6,562 nt of DNA from positions 1 to 6,562 of the forward strand of contig CAMLMQ010000169.1 in NCBI GenBank assembly GCA_946481135.1, in the 5' to 3' direction. The stretch is from an uncultured Microbacteriaceae bacterium. GTDB taxonomy: Bacteria; Actinomycetota; Actinomycetes; Actinomycetales; Microbacteriaceae. Positions 1-6,206 of the stretch are shown in pieces. Under the pieces are notes generated by a model that was given only the letters and a program-made list of their open reading frames with translations, was not told where the DNA came from and made no database searches. The position numbers and the translations under genes were made by a program. The first letter of the stretch is position 1. Each line of letters starts with the position of its first letter.

Positions 1-698
1 AGTACGACATCCCCGACTCGGTCGTCGGCTTCATGGCGGGCGAGCTCGGCGACCTGCCGGGCGGGTGGCCCGAACCGTTCCGCTCGAAGGTGCTCAAGGG
101 CCGCGACGTCAAGGTCGGCATCACCCCGATCACCCCCGACGACCAGGCGGCGCTCGACGGTGAGCCGACCCAGCGCCGCGCCGCGCTCAACCGGCTGCTG
201 TTCGCCGGCCCGACGCAGGCGTACGAGCAGGTGCGGGAGCAGTACGGCGACCTGTCGCTCGTGCCGACGCTCGACTACCTCTACGGCCTGCGCCCCGGTG
301 CCGAGCACTTCGTCACCCTCGAACCCGGGGTCGACCTGCTGCTCAGCCTCGAAGCGATCGGCGAACCCGACGAGCAGGGCATGCGCAGCGTCATGACGAC
401 GATCAACGGGCAGCTGCGCCCCATCCTCGTGCGGGACCGCTCGATCACCGTCGAGACCGTCGCCACCGAGAAGGCCGACGCGTCCGTCGCGGGCCAGATC
501 GCCGCCCCGTTCCTCGGCGTCGTGACGCTCAAGGTCGCCGAGGGGGACTCCGTCGCGGCGGGGCAACCGATCGCGTCGATCGAGGCGATGAAGATGGAAG
601 CCGCCATCACGACACCGGTCGGAGGCACCGTCAAGCGCCTCGCCATCCGCTCCCCGCAACAGGTGGAAGCCGGAGACCTCCTGATCGTGGTCGAATAG
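1..698 (+). CDS. pyc: Pyruvate carboxylase, C-terminal part (5' truncated by window)
   Basis: This is the 3' end of a biotin-dependent carboxylase that makes oxaloacetate from pyruvate, bicarbonate and ATP in the cytoplasm, replenishing the TCA cycle. The frame is open from base 3, reading YDIPDSVVGFMAGELGD, typical of the pyruvate carboxylase region after the carboxyltransferase barrel; the ATG at 33 is internal, not a start. About the first 150 visible residues match the conserved carboxylase domain (GGWPEPFRSKVLKGR, then LDYLYGLRPGAEH). The last ~75 form the biotinyl carrier domain, with the EAMKMEAA motif; the biotin-accepting lysine is the AAG codon at 591-593. The stop is TAG at 696-698. 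The biotin carboxylase domain and most of the transferase domain lie outside the window. Propionyl- or acetyl-CoA carboxylase alpha chains also carry AMKM, but they lack the upstream PYC/OADA segment, so the assignment is firm. The gene heads the visible pyc, MinD-like, def cluster. Confidence 0.95.
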   Translation, partial: YDIPDSVVGFMAGELGDLPGGWPEPFRSKVLKGRDVKVGITPITPDDQAALDGEPTQRRAALNRLLFAGPTQAYEQVREQYGDLSLVPTLDYLYGLRPGAEHFVTLEPGVDLLLSLEAIGEPDEQGMRSVMTTINGQLRPILVRDRSITVETVATEKADASVAGQIAAPFLGVVTLKVAEGDSVAAGQPIASIEAMKMEAAITTPVGGTVKRLAIRSPQQVEAGDLLIVVE

Positions 699-702
699 AG
701 GG

Positions 703-1908
703 ATGCGCAAGGAACCTGACGACGACCTCGCGACGGCTCTGCCGCCGAGTCTGACGGTCGACTTGGAGCTGCCCGAGCCCATCCGGGAGGCGCCCCCCGA
801 GGAAGCCGTCGTCGCGATCGACGCCCTCGCCGTGACGGCGACGCCCGACCAGGAGACGCCCGCGACGACGTCGATCGAGATCAGCACCGTCGTGCCTGCC
901 GTCGACGCCGAGACCGACGACGCGAACCCGGTCGAGATCGTGCCCCTGCCCGAGCGGCCCGAGCCCACCGCAGTGGAGCCCCGACCCTCCCGGCGATCCG
1001 CGCCTGCGACGAAGCCGGGCCGACGGCCGGCGCCCGAAGGCGGTTGGCCCGCCTTCGTCTACGCCCTCACCCTGCACCTGGTCAACCTCGGCGACTCCCC
1101 GGCCGTCCGGGCGCGCAAAGAGCTCGACGCGCGGATCGCCCGACGGTTCGTCGACGGTCCCCGCTTCGTCCCCGTCCTGAGCCGCAAGGGCGGCGTCGGC
1201 AAGACCACCGTCACGACCCTCCTCGGCATGGCCCTCGCCGACGTGCGCACCGACGGCGTGCTCGCCCTCGACGCGAACCCCGATCGCGGCACGCTCGCCG
1301 ATCGCGTCACGAAGCAGACACGGTCGACGGTGCGCGACATCGTGCTCCACGCGCCCGCCCTGACGGAGGCCGACGCCCTCGCGGAGCACGTCTCGCGCGA
1401 CCTCACCGGCCTCGACGTCGCGGCCTCCGACGCCGACCCGCTGCTCGCGGAAGCCTTCGACGAGGGCGGCTACAACGTCGTCGCCGATGTCGCGTCGCCG
1501 CACTACGGCGTCATCCTCACCGACTGCGGAACGGGCCTCGTGCATCCGGTCATGCGCGCGACGTTGCAGCGCGCTGACGCGATCGTGGTCGTCTCCGGCG
1601 GCAGCATTGACGAGGCGCGGCTCGCCTCCGAGACCCTGACCTGGCTCGAGGCGAACGGCTACGCCCACCTCGTGCCGAACGCCGTCGTCGCCCTCAACGC
1701 CTCCACCCAGGGCACCGACCTCGACAAGCTGCTCGACATCGAAGACCACTTCCGCTCGCGCGTGCGGGCGGTCGTGCGCATCCCATACGACCCCGAGCTC
1801 GCCGCCGGATCGATCGTGCGCTACGACGCCCTGCGCCCGTTCACGCGGTCCTCGGCCCGCGACCTCGCCGCCCTCGTCGTCGACGGACTCGCGGGGGACC
1901 GCGCGTGA
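703..1908 (+). CDS. MinD/ParA-like P-loop ATPase with acidic Pro-rich N-terminus (EspI-like architecture)
   Basis: A 401-residue ATPase of the SIMIBI MinD/ParA class; its partner and role are not known from the sequence. Residues 1 to ~95 are rich in Asp, Glu, Pro, Ala and Thr and probably disordered; ~96-111 form a short basic stretch. Residues 115-150 form a linker containing VNLGDSP. The ATPase fold follows, with a deviant Walker A (KGGVGKTT, residues 162-169, signature K162 and P-loop K167), DANPD at 190-194 (Walker A' region) and TDCGTG at 273-278 (Walker B region, D274). The NLG linker plus DANPD resembles MinD-like ATPases of type VII (ESX) secretion such as EspI; this is recalled, not searched. 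The ATG lies four bases after the pyc stop. The only purine-rich stretch (AGAGGG, 697-702) abuts the start, so translation is probably coupled to pyc. No earlier in-frame start exists after the stop at 682-684. The 3' end overlaps def. Chromosome partitioning is less likely, because no parB or origin is visible. Confidence 0.85.
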   Translation: MRKEPDDDLATALPPSLTVDLELPEPIREAPPEEAVVAIDALAVTATPDQETPATTSIEISTVVPAVDAETDDANPVEIVPLPERPEPTAVEPRPSRRSAPATKPGRRPAPEGGWPAFVYALTLHLVNLGDSPAVRARKELDARIARRFVDGPRFVPVLSRKGGVGKTTVTTLLGMALADVRTDGVLALDANPDRGTLADRVTKQTRSTVRDIVLHAPALTEADALAEHVSRDLTGLDVAASDADPLLAEAFDEGGYNVVADVASPHYGVILTDCGTGLVHPVMRATLQRADAIVVVSGGSIDEARLASETLTWLEANGYAHLVPNAVVALNASTQGTDLDKLLDIEDHFRSRVRAVVRIPYDPELAAGSIVRYDALRPFTRSSARDLAALVVDGLAGDRA

Positions 1909-2408
1909 CCGAACGGCAGATCCGCCTCTTCGGTGACCCGGTGCTGCGTTCGCGGACCGACCCGGTCTCCGCCCCCGCCGGTGACGCGCGCATCGCCGCC
2001 CTCGTCGAGGATCTCATCGACACCGTCACCCCGCCCGGACGCGCGGGCGTCGCCGCCAACCAGATCGGCGTCGGCCTGCGCGCGTTCAGCTACAACATCG
2101 ACGGGGATGTCGGCTACGTGCTCAACCCCGTGCTCGAGGTGTCGGGCGAGCCCGAACTCGTCGACGAGGGCTGCCTCTCCGTGCCGGGCTTCTACTTCCC
2201 GCGCCTGCGCCACCCGTGGGCGCGCGTCACCGGGATCGACGTCGACGGCAACCCGGTCGAGGTGAGCGGCGACGGGCTCATGGCGCAGGCGCTGCAGCAC
2301 GAGTGCGACCACCTCGAGGGGAAGCTCTACATCGAAGGGTTGGAGCCGGAGACCAAGCGCGAGGCGATGCGGCTCATCCGCACCGCTCCCTGGTTCCGCG
2401 CTCCCTGA
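1905..2408 (+). CDS. def: Peptide deformylase
   Basis: This metallohydrolase removes the formyl group from the N-terminal Met of new proteins at the ribosome. All three family motifs are present in 167 residues, a normal length. Motif 1 is RAGVAANQ (residues 46-53), motif 2 is EGCLS (88-92, metal ligand C90) and motif 3 is HECDH (132-136, metal ligands H132 and H136, catalytic E133). The usual first Gly of motif 1 (GxGxAAxQ) is Arg46. The GTG start overlaps the TGA of the ATPase gene in a four-base GTGA, and a purine-rich GGGGGA (1893-1898) sits six bases upstream, so the start is well supported. The overlap implies one transcript and coupled translation with the upstream ATPase. No methionyl-tRNA formyltransferase gene lies alongside. 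The stop (TGA 2406-2408) is followed within 15 bases by a strong inverted repeat that probably ends the operon. Confidence 0.95.
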   Translation: MTERQIRLFGDPVLRSRTDPVSAPAGDARIAALVEDLIDTVTPPGRAGVAANQIGVGLRAFSYNIDGDVGYVLNPVLEVSGEPELVDEGCLSVPGFYFPRLRHPWARVTGIDVDGNPVEVSGDGLMAQALQHECDHLEGKLYIEGLEPETKREAMRLIRTAPWFRAP

Positions 2409-2419
2409 TCTCCCGTTGC

Positions 2420-2494
2420 GCCGGTGGGCGGCGGTTCGCCGTTCCGCCCGGAGACGCCCGCCACACCATGAACGGCGAACCGCCGCCCACCGGC
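2420..2494 (+). terminator. Perfect 25-bp inverted repeat downstream of def, likely terminator
   Basis: Bases 2420-2444 are the exact reverse complement of 2470-2494, giving a 25-bp uninterrupted GC-rich stem with a 25-base loop, starting 12 bases after the def stop. It lies between convergent genes (def and fadD), where a terminator is expected. No T-run follows, so it would be a U-poor hairpin as is common in high-GC actinobacteria. The stem is seen directly; termination is inferred. The right arm can also pair with a third arm at 2504-2519. Confidence 0.7.
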
Positions 2495-2519
2495 TGAGTG
2501 GCTCGGTGGGCGGCGGTTC
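2422..2519. repeat. 16-base direct repeat with inverted copy (three copies)
   Basis: The 16-mer CGGTGGGCGGCGGTTC occurs at 2422-2437 and again at 2504-2519, with an exact inverted copy at 2477-2492. Three copies within 98 noncoding bases mean the spacer (2409-2545) consists mostly of one repeated unit. It may be a dispersed intergenic repeat or a duplicated terminator arm; that cannot be told from one locus. Confidence 0.9.
2477..2519 (-). terminator. Second hairpin sharing the middle arm, likely terminator for fadD
   Basis: Bases 2504-2519 are an exact 16-base complement of 2477-2492, with an 11-base loop (2493-2503). A minus-strand transcript leaving fadD (stop at 2546-2548) meets this stem about 26 bases after the stop, before reaching the 25-bp stem at 2420-2494. 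The two stems share the arm at 2477-2492 and cannot form together. No T-run is present, so the role is inferred from position and stem strength. Confidence 0.6.
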
Positions 2520-2545
2520 CTTCGTGTCAGGCCTCGGGCAGGTCC

Positions 2546-4369
2546 CTAGTGGACGAGGGACTCGCCCTTGGTGGCGGGCTGCTCGTACATGGCCTCGATC
2601 TCGCTCGCGAAGTCGGCGAGGATCGGACCGCGCTTGAGCGACATCTTCGGCGTGAGGTGACCCGACCCCTCGGTGAACTCGGTGGAGAGGATCGTGAACT
2701 TGCGGATCGACTCGGCGCGCGAGACGCGGGAGTTCGCATCATCCACGGCCCTCTGCACCTCGGCGATCACCTTCGGGTTCTTCGCCGCGTCGGCGAGGGA
2801 CATGTCGGCCGCCTCGCCGTTGCTGTTGAGCCACGGCGGCAGCATCTCGGGGTCGAGCGTGACGAGCGCCGAGATGAACGGCTTCTGCTCGCCGACGACG
2901 ATCACCTGACCGATGATCGGGTTGGCGCGGATCGGGTCCTCGAGCGCGGTCGGCGCGACGTTCTTGCCCGCGGCCGTGACGATGATCTCCTTCTTGCGGC
3001 CCGTGATCGACAGGTAGCCGTCCTCGTCGAGCTGGCCGAGGTCGCCGGTCTTGAACCAGTCGCCGTCGAAGGTCTCCTTCGTGGCGGCGTCGTTGTTCCA
3101 GTAGCGGTCGAACACCGCGATGCCCTTCACCTGCACCTCGCCGTCCTCGGCGATGCGGATGCCGTTGCCGGGGAGGGCCGGACCGACGGTGCCGATCTTG
3201 AACTTGGAGACGAGGTTCACGGTGGCCGGCGCGGAGGTCTCGGTCAGGCCGTACCCTTCGAGGATCTTCACGTCGAGGCTGCGGAAGAAGTGACCGAGGC
3301 GCGTGCCGAGCGGGGCGCCGCCGGAGACGGCGTACTTGACGTTCCCGCCCATGACGGCCTTGAGCTTGCCGTAGACGAGCTTGTCGAAGAGGGCGAAGCG
3401 CAGCTTCAGGCCGAGCGGCACCTTGCCGGCGTCGAGCGCCTTCGAGTGCTCGATCGCCGTGTCGACGGCCTTGCGGAAGATCTTGCCCTTGCCGCCGGCC
3501 TCGGCCTTCTGCTCGGCCGAGTTGTAGACCTTCTCGAAGACGCGCGGCACGGCGAGGAGGAAGGTCGGCTTGAACGACCCGAGCGACTCGACGAGCTTCT
3601 TGGTGTCGGCCTGGTGCCCGACCTTGACGCCCGCGTGGACGCCGAGGATCGAGATGAACCGGGCGAAGACGTGCGCGGTCGTGATGAACAGCAGGGTCGA
3701 GGCGCCGGGCTGCACGACCTCCTTCATCGCGACGGCGGCGTTGCGGGAGAGTTCCACGAAGTTGGAGTGAGTGAGCACGCAGCCCTTCGGCGTGCCGGTC
3801 GAGCCCGACGTGTAGATCAGGGTCGCCATGTCCTTCCCGACGGCCTTCGTCCGCGCCTTCTCCAGGTCGGCGTCGGACACCTTCGAGCCGGAGGAGGCGA
3901 GCTTGTCGAGGTCGCCGAGGTGCAGCTGCCAGACCTTCTCGACCTGGGGAGTCTCGCTGCGGATCTCGTCGAAGCGCAGGAAGTGCTCCGCGGTCTCGAC
4001 GAGGATGGCGGTCGCTCCGGAGTCGTTGAGGATGTATTGCACCTGTGACGGCGACGACGTCTCGTAGATCGGCACGAGCACGGCGCCCGCGAAGGCGGCA
4101 GCGAAGTCGACGAGCGTCCACTCGTAGCGCACCTTGCACATGAAGCCGAGCTTGTCGCCGGGCTTCACCCCGGCGGCGATGAACCCCTTCGCGAGGGCGA
4201 CGACCTGGGCGTGGAACTCCTTGGCCGGCACGTCGCTCCAGCCGCCGTCGCTCGTCGGGAGCGCGAACAGCGCGTCGTCGGGCGTCTTCGCGACCCGGTC
4301 CAACAGCAGATCGGTGATGTTCGCATCGGGATCTGCGTCGACGACGGCTGGGGTGAATGTCTCGTTCAC
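2546..4369 (-). CDS. fadD: Long-chain fatty acid--CoA ligase (AMP-forming, FadD15-like)
   Basis: A 607-residue adenylate-forming enzyme that activates fatty acids to acyl-CoA with ATP and CoA, feeding beta-oxidation or lipid synthesis; probably cytoplasmic or peripheral to the membrane. The AMP-binding P-loop is YTSGSTGTPKG (residues 186-196), the A5 motif is GYGLTE (372-377), and TGD at 441-443 precedes GRKKEIIVTAAGKNVAP (457-473). The C-terminal LTPKMSLKR (572-580) corresponds to the A10 region. The length fits the FadD15-type family of actinobacteria. The start is the GTG at 4369-4367: a near-perfect AAGGAG (4380-4375) lies five bases upstream, and the protein begins NETFTPAVVDADPD. The frame stays open far upstream through the opposite-strand glk gene, but that extension has no domain and is a GC artefact. 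The stop is TAG (2548-2546). Fatty acid chain-length specificity cannot be read from the sequence. The gene is transcribed alone, divergent from glk and convergent with def. Confidence 0.93.
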   Translation of the reverse strand: MNETFTPAVVDADPDANITDLLLDRVAKTPDDALFALPTSDGGWSDVPAKEFHAQVVALAKGFIAAGVKPGDKLGFMCKVRYEWTLVDFAAAFAGAVLVPIYETSSPSQVQYILNDSGATAILVETAEHFLRFDEIRSETPQVEKVWQLHLGDLDKLASSGSKVSDADLEKARTKAVGKDMATLIYTSGSTGTPKGCVLTHSNFVELSRNAAVAMKEVVQPGASTLLFITTAHVFARFISILGVHAGVKVGHQADTKKLVESLGSFKPTFLLAVPRVFEKVYNSAEQKAEAGGKGKIFRKAVDTAIEHSKALDAGKVPLGLKLRFALFDKLVYGKLKAVMGGNVKYAVSGGAPLGTRLGHFFRSLDVKILEGYGLTETSAPATVNLVSKFKIGTVGPALPGNGIRIAEDGEVQVKGIAVFDRYWNNDAATKETFDGDWFKTGDLGQLDEDGYLSITGRKKEIIVTAAGKNVAPTALEDPIRANPIIGQVIVVGEQKPFISALVTLDPEMLPPWLNSNGEAADMSLADAAKNPKVIAEVQRAVDDANSRVSRAESIRKFTILSTEFTEGSGHLTPKMSLKRGPILADFASEIEAMYEQPATKGESLVH

Positions 4370-4374
4370 GGCGA

Positions 4375-4380
4375 CTCCTT
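4375..4380 (-). promoter_or_regulatory. Strong ribosome binding site of fadD
   Basis: On the minus strand AAGGAG is followed by five bases and the GTG at 4369. It is the best Shine-Dalgarno match in the window, and it fixes the fadD start against the much longer open frame upstream. Confidence 0.85.
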
Positions 4381-4404
4381 CGGGCCGGGACAGGGTGTCG
4401 GCTG

Positions 4405-4410
4405 AGTTTA
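4405..4410 (-). promoter_or_regulatory. Possible -10 element of fadD promoter (TAAACT)
   Basis: The minus strand reads TAAACT, close to the actinobacterial TANNNT consensus, about 35 bases upstream of the fadD start. It would give a leader of roughly 30 bases that includes the AAGGAG site. The -35 region is weak (TGGTGA with an 18-base spacer), so the call rests mainly on the hexamer and its position. Confidence 0.45.
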
Positions 4411-4440
4411 CCGTGCGTATTCCGGGCCTCACCACGGTTC

Positions 4441-4446
4441 TAGGCT
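4441..4446 (+). promoter_or_regulatory. Possible -10 element of glk promoter (TAGGCT), leaderless
   Basis: TAGGCT ends seven bases before the glk GTG (4454), the usual distance from a -10 hexamer to a transcription start. The mRNA would therefore begin at or within a base or two of the start codon. No ribosome binding site precedes glk, which agrees with a leaderless transcript. No convincing -35 hexamer is visible. Confidence 0.5.
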
Positions 4447-4453
4447 GTATCGA

Positions 4454-5422
4454 GTGCACGCCATCGGCATCGACATCGGAGGGACCAAGGTCGCGGGAGC
4501 CCTCGTGACCGAGGCGGGGGAGATCCTGCGGACCCAGCGCCGCCCCACTCCGGCCGGTGACCCCACCGCGATCGTCGACGTCGTCGTCGACCTCGTGCGT
4601 GAGCTGAGCGACGGCGAGGAGGTCGTCGCGGCCGGCGTCGCGGCCGCGGGGTTCATCGACGTCGCCCAGTCGACCGTGTACTACGCGCCCAACATCAACT
4701 GGCGCAGCGAGCCGTTCCGCGACCGGCTGCTCGAGCGCCTGCCGGGACTCGACATCACGATCGACAACGACGCCAACGCCGCCGGGTGGGCCGAGTACCG
4801 GTTCGGTGCCGGGCGCGGCACGACCGACATGACGATGCTCACGATCGGCACCGGCGTCGGCGGCGCGATCGTCACCGACGGACGGCTGCTGCGCGGCGGG
4901 TTCGGGGCCGCGGGTGAGATCGGCCACCTCCGCGTCGTGCCGGGCGGGCATCCGTGCGGCTGCGGCCAGAAGGGCTGCATCGAACAGTACGGGTCGGGCC
5001 GGGCACTCCTGCGCTTCGCGGGCGAGATCGCGGATGCCGGGGGCATCGGTCAGGGGCTCGCCCTCGCCCGCGACGCGAACGGCGGCATCCTCGACGGCAC
5101 CGTCGTCGGCCGGCTCATCCAGGAGGGCGACCCGGGCGCCGCGGCGGCACTGCGCGAACTCGGCGACTGGCTCGGTCAGGCCTGCGCCTCGATCGGCGCC
5201 GTGCTCGACCCTCAGGTGTTCGTCTTCGGCGGGGGAGTGGCGATCGCCGGCGACCTGCTCCTCGACCCCGTCCGCGAAGCCTTCCTCCACCACCTCCCCG
5301 CCCGTGGCTTCCATCCGGAGCCGCGGTTCACCGTCGCCGAGCTCGTCAACGACGCGGGCGTCGTCGGCGCCGCGGATCTCGCGCGCATCCACGCCGGAGT
5401 CGGCCCCGGGCTCCCCGAATAG
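4454..5422 (+). CDS. glk: ROK-family glucokinase
   Basis: This 322-residue sugar kinase phosphorylates glucose to glucose 6-phosphate in the cytoplasm. The N-terminal phosphate-binding motif is DIGGTK (residues 7-12). DNDANAA (104-110) carries the catalytic Asp106, and the second phosphate-binding segment is TIGTGVGG (130-137). The ROK zinc site is complete: H158 in GEIGHLRV, then C168, C170 and C175 in the CGCGQKGC segment, followed by E177. NINWRSEPFRD (80-90) resembles the actinobacterial GlkA glucokinases. There is no N-terminal helix-turn-helix, so it is an enzyme and not a ROK repressor. The GTG start directly precedes the motif-bearing first strand, leaving no room for a later start. 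A TAGGCT -10-like element lies seven bases upstream and no ribosome binding site is seen. The TAG stop at 5420-5422 overlaps a putative -10 element of the next gene. Another hexose substrate, or polyphosphate as phosphate donor, cannot be excluded. Confidence 0.92.
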   Translation: MHAIGIDIGGTKVAGALVTEAGEILRTQRRPTPAGDPTAIVDVVVDLVRELSDGEEVVAAGVAAAGFIDVAQSTVYYAPNINWRSEPFRDRLLERLPGLDITIDNDANAAGWAEYRFGAGRGTTDMTMLTIGTGVGGAIVTDGRLLRGGFGAAGEIGHLRVVPGGHPCGCGQKGCIEQYGSGRALLRFAGEIADAGGIGQGLALARDANGGILDGTVVGRLIQEGDPGAAAALRELGDWLGQACASIGAVLDPQVFVFGGGVAIAGDLLLDPVREAFLHHLPARGFHPEPRFTVAELVNDAGVVGAADLARIHAGVGPGLPE

Positions 5423-5425
5423 ACT
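5420..5425 (+). promoter_or_regulatory. Possible -10 element ahead of plsC (TAGACT), overlapping glk stop
   Basis: TAGACT includes the glk TAG stop codon and ends nine bases before the GTG at 5435. A transcript starting here would have almost no leader, and no ribosome binding site exists in the 12-base gap. The -35 region is poor, and readthrough from glk is an equally good explanation for expression. Confidence 0.35.
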
Positions 5426-5434
5426 GACGCCCTC

Positions 5435-6142
5435 GTGCCTCCCCTCTACTGGCTGATCAAGTTCGTGCTCCTCGGGCCGTTCGTGCACACCGTGTACCGC
5501 CCGTGGATCGTCGGCGACGAGAACATCCCCGAGTCGGGTCCGGTCATCTTCGCGAGCAACCACCTGTCGTTCGTCGACTCGATCTTCCTGCCGCTGCTCG
5601 TCGACCGGCACATCGTGTTCCTCGCGAAGAGCGAGTACTTCACCGGCACCGGCCTCAAGGGCGCGCTCAGCCGATTCTTCTTCTCAGGCGTCGGGCAGGT
5701 TCCGATCGACCGGTCGGGGGGCAAGGCGTCGGAGGCTGCCCTGCAGGCCGGGCTCGGCGTGCTCGCCCAGGGGCGACAACTCGGCATCTACCCGGAGGGC
5801 ACCCGCAGTCCCGACGGACGTCTCTACCGCGGACGCACCGGCATCGCGCGCATGGTCCTCGAGTCGGGCGCGACCGTGTTGCCGGTCGCGATGATCGACA
5901 CCGACAAGGTGCTGCTCGAAGGGTCGGTGTTCCCCAAGCTGCGCAAGGTCGGGGTCGTCATCGGCGAGCCCCTCGACTTCTCGCGGTTCCGCGGCATGGA
6001 GGGCGACCGCTTCGTGCTGCGGTCGATCACCGACGAGATCATGCACGAGCTGTCCCTGTTGAGCGGGCAGGAGTACGCCGACGTGTACGCGAGCACCGTG
6101 AAGAAGACCCGCCCGGCGGACGCGCGTCGGCGTCGGCGCTGA
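5435..6142 (+). CDS. plsC: 1-acyl-sn-glycerol-3-phosphate acyltransferase (PlsC family)
   Basis: A 235-residue member of the glycerolipid acyltransferase family, which moves an acyl chain to lysophosphatidic acid to make phosphatidic acid at the inner face of the membrane. The four family blocks are in order: NHLSFVD (residues 42-48, catalytic H43 and D48), GQVPIDRSGG (87-96), YPEGTRSPDGRLYRG (119-133, acyl-acceptor binding) and VLPVAM (148-153). The N-terminal ~25 residues are hydrophobic and aromatic (LYWLIKFVLLGPFVH) and could anchor the protein to the membrane. The C-terminus ends in five arginines (231-235). The GTG start is 12 bases after the glk stop with no ribosome binding site. No other start lies between the stop and the conserved core that would fit better. 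The acceptor is inferred from family; several actinobacterial paralogues act on other lysolipids, so the exact substrate is open. Confidence 0.88.
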   Translation: MPPLYWLIKFVLLGPFVHTVYRPWIVGDENIPESGPVIFASNHLSFVDSIFLPLLVDRHIVFLAKSEYFTGTGLKGALSRFFFSGVGQVPIDRSGGKASEAALQAGLGVLAQGRQLGIYPEGTRSPDGRLYRGRTGIARMVLESGATVLPVAMIDTDKVLLEGSVFPKLRKVGVVIGEPLDFSRFRGMEGDRFVLRSITDEIMHELSLLSGQEYADVYASTVKKTRPADARRRRR

Positions 6143-6150
6143 CGGACGGA

Positions 6151-6156
6151 TAGGCT
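6151..6156 (+). promoter_or_regulatory. Possible -10 element of the DAHP synthase gene (TAGGCT)
   Basis: TAGGCT, identical to the hexamer ahead of glk, sits nine bases after the plsC stop. It would start a leader of about 65-70 bases before the GTG at 6231. No clear -35 hexamer is visible, so confidence is modest. Confidence 0.4.
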
Positions 6157-6190
6157 CGGAGGCTGGCGGCTTTCGCCGTCCGATCGCGTT

Positions 6191-6206
6191 CGGCGCTCCC
6201 GCGCCG
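6191..6206 (+). other. Hairpin in the leader of the DAHP synthase gene
   Basis: CGGCGC (6191-6196) pairs exactly with GCGCCG (6201-6206) around a TCCC tetraloop, 24 bases before the start codon. A second possible stem, CGGACGG (6143-6149) with CCGTCCG (6176-6182), spans the putative -10 and may instead belong to the 3' end of the plsC transcript. No T-run follows and no Trp-, Tyr- or Phe-rich leader peptide is visible. Confidence 0.5.

Noticed and set aside
33..35. ATG at 33 as the start of a 221-residue standalone biotin carrier protein
   Set aside because: The frame is open back to the window edge and the residues before the ATG (YDIPDSVVGF) are conserved pyruvate carboxylase sequence, so the ATG is internal.
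631..1749. A 372-codon minus-strand open frame opposite the MinD-like ATPase
   Set aside because: The opposite strand has clear Walker motifs and operon-like spacing. The minus frame has a low-complexity composition (Val, Gly, Arg, Asp) and no motif.
703..1908. Chromosome or plasmid partitioning system (parA of a par locus)
   Set aside because: No parB or centromere-like repeats lie alongside, and the N-terminal tail and linker differ from a typical ParA. The neighbours are metabolic genes.
2420..2519. CRISPR array or insertion-sequence ends at the three-copy repeat
   Set aside because: The copies are in mixed orientation with unequal short spacers, and there is no transposase, target duplication or regular repeat-spacer pattern.
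2498..4048. A 516-codon plus-strand open frame antisense to fadD
   Set aside because: It is rich in Arg, Gly, Val, Asp and Glu with no recognisable domain, and mirrors the codon structure of fadD. It is a shadow of high-GC coding DNA on the other strand.
2739..4139. A 466-codon minus-strand open frame overlapping fadD in another frame
   Set aside because: It is extremely Arg-rich and lies in a shifted frame over a gene with complete adenylate-forming motifs, so it is a frame shadow.
4370..5611. A 414-codon upstream extension of the fadD reading frame on the minus strand
   Set aside because: It runs antisense through the whole glk gene and has no domain. The strong AAGGAG at 4380-4375 and the family's usual length place the fadD start at 4369.
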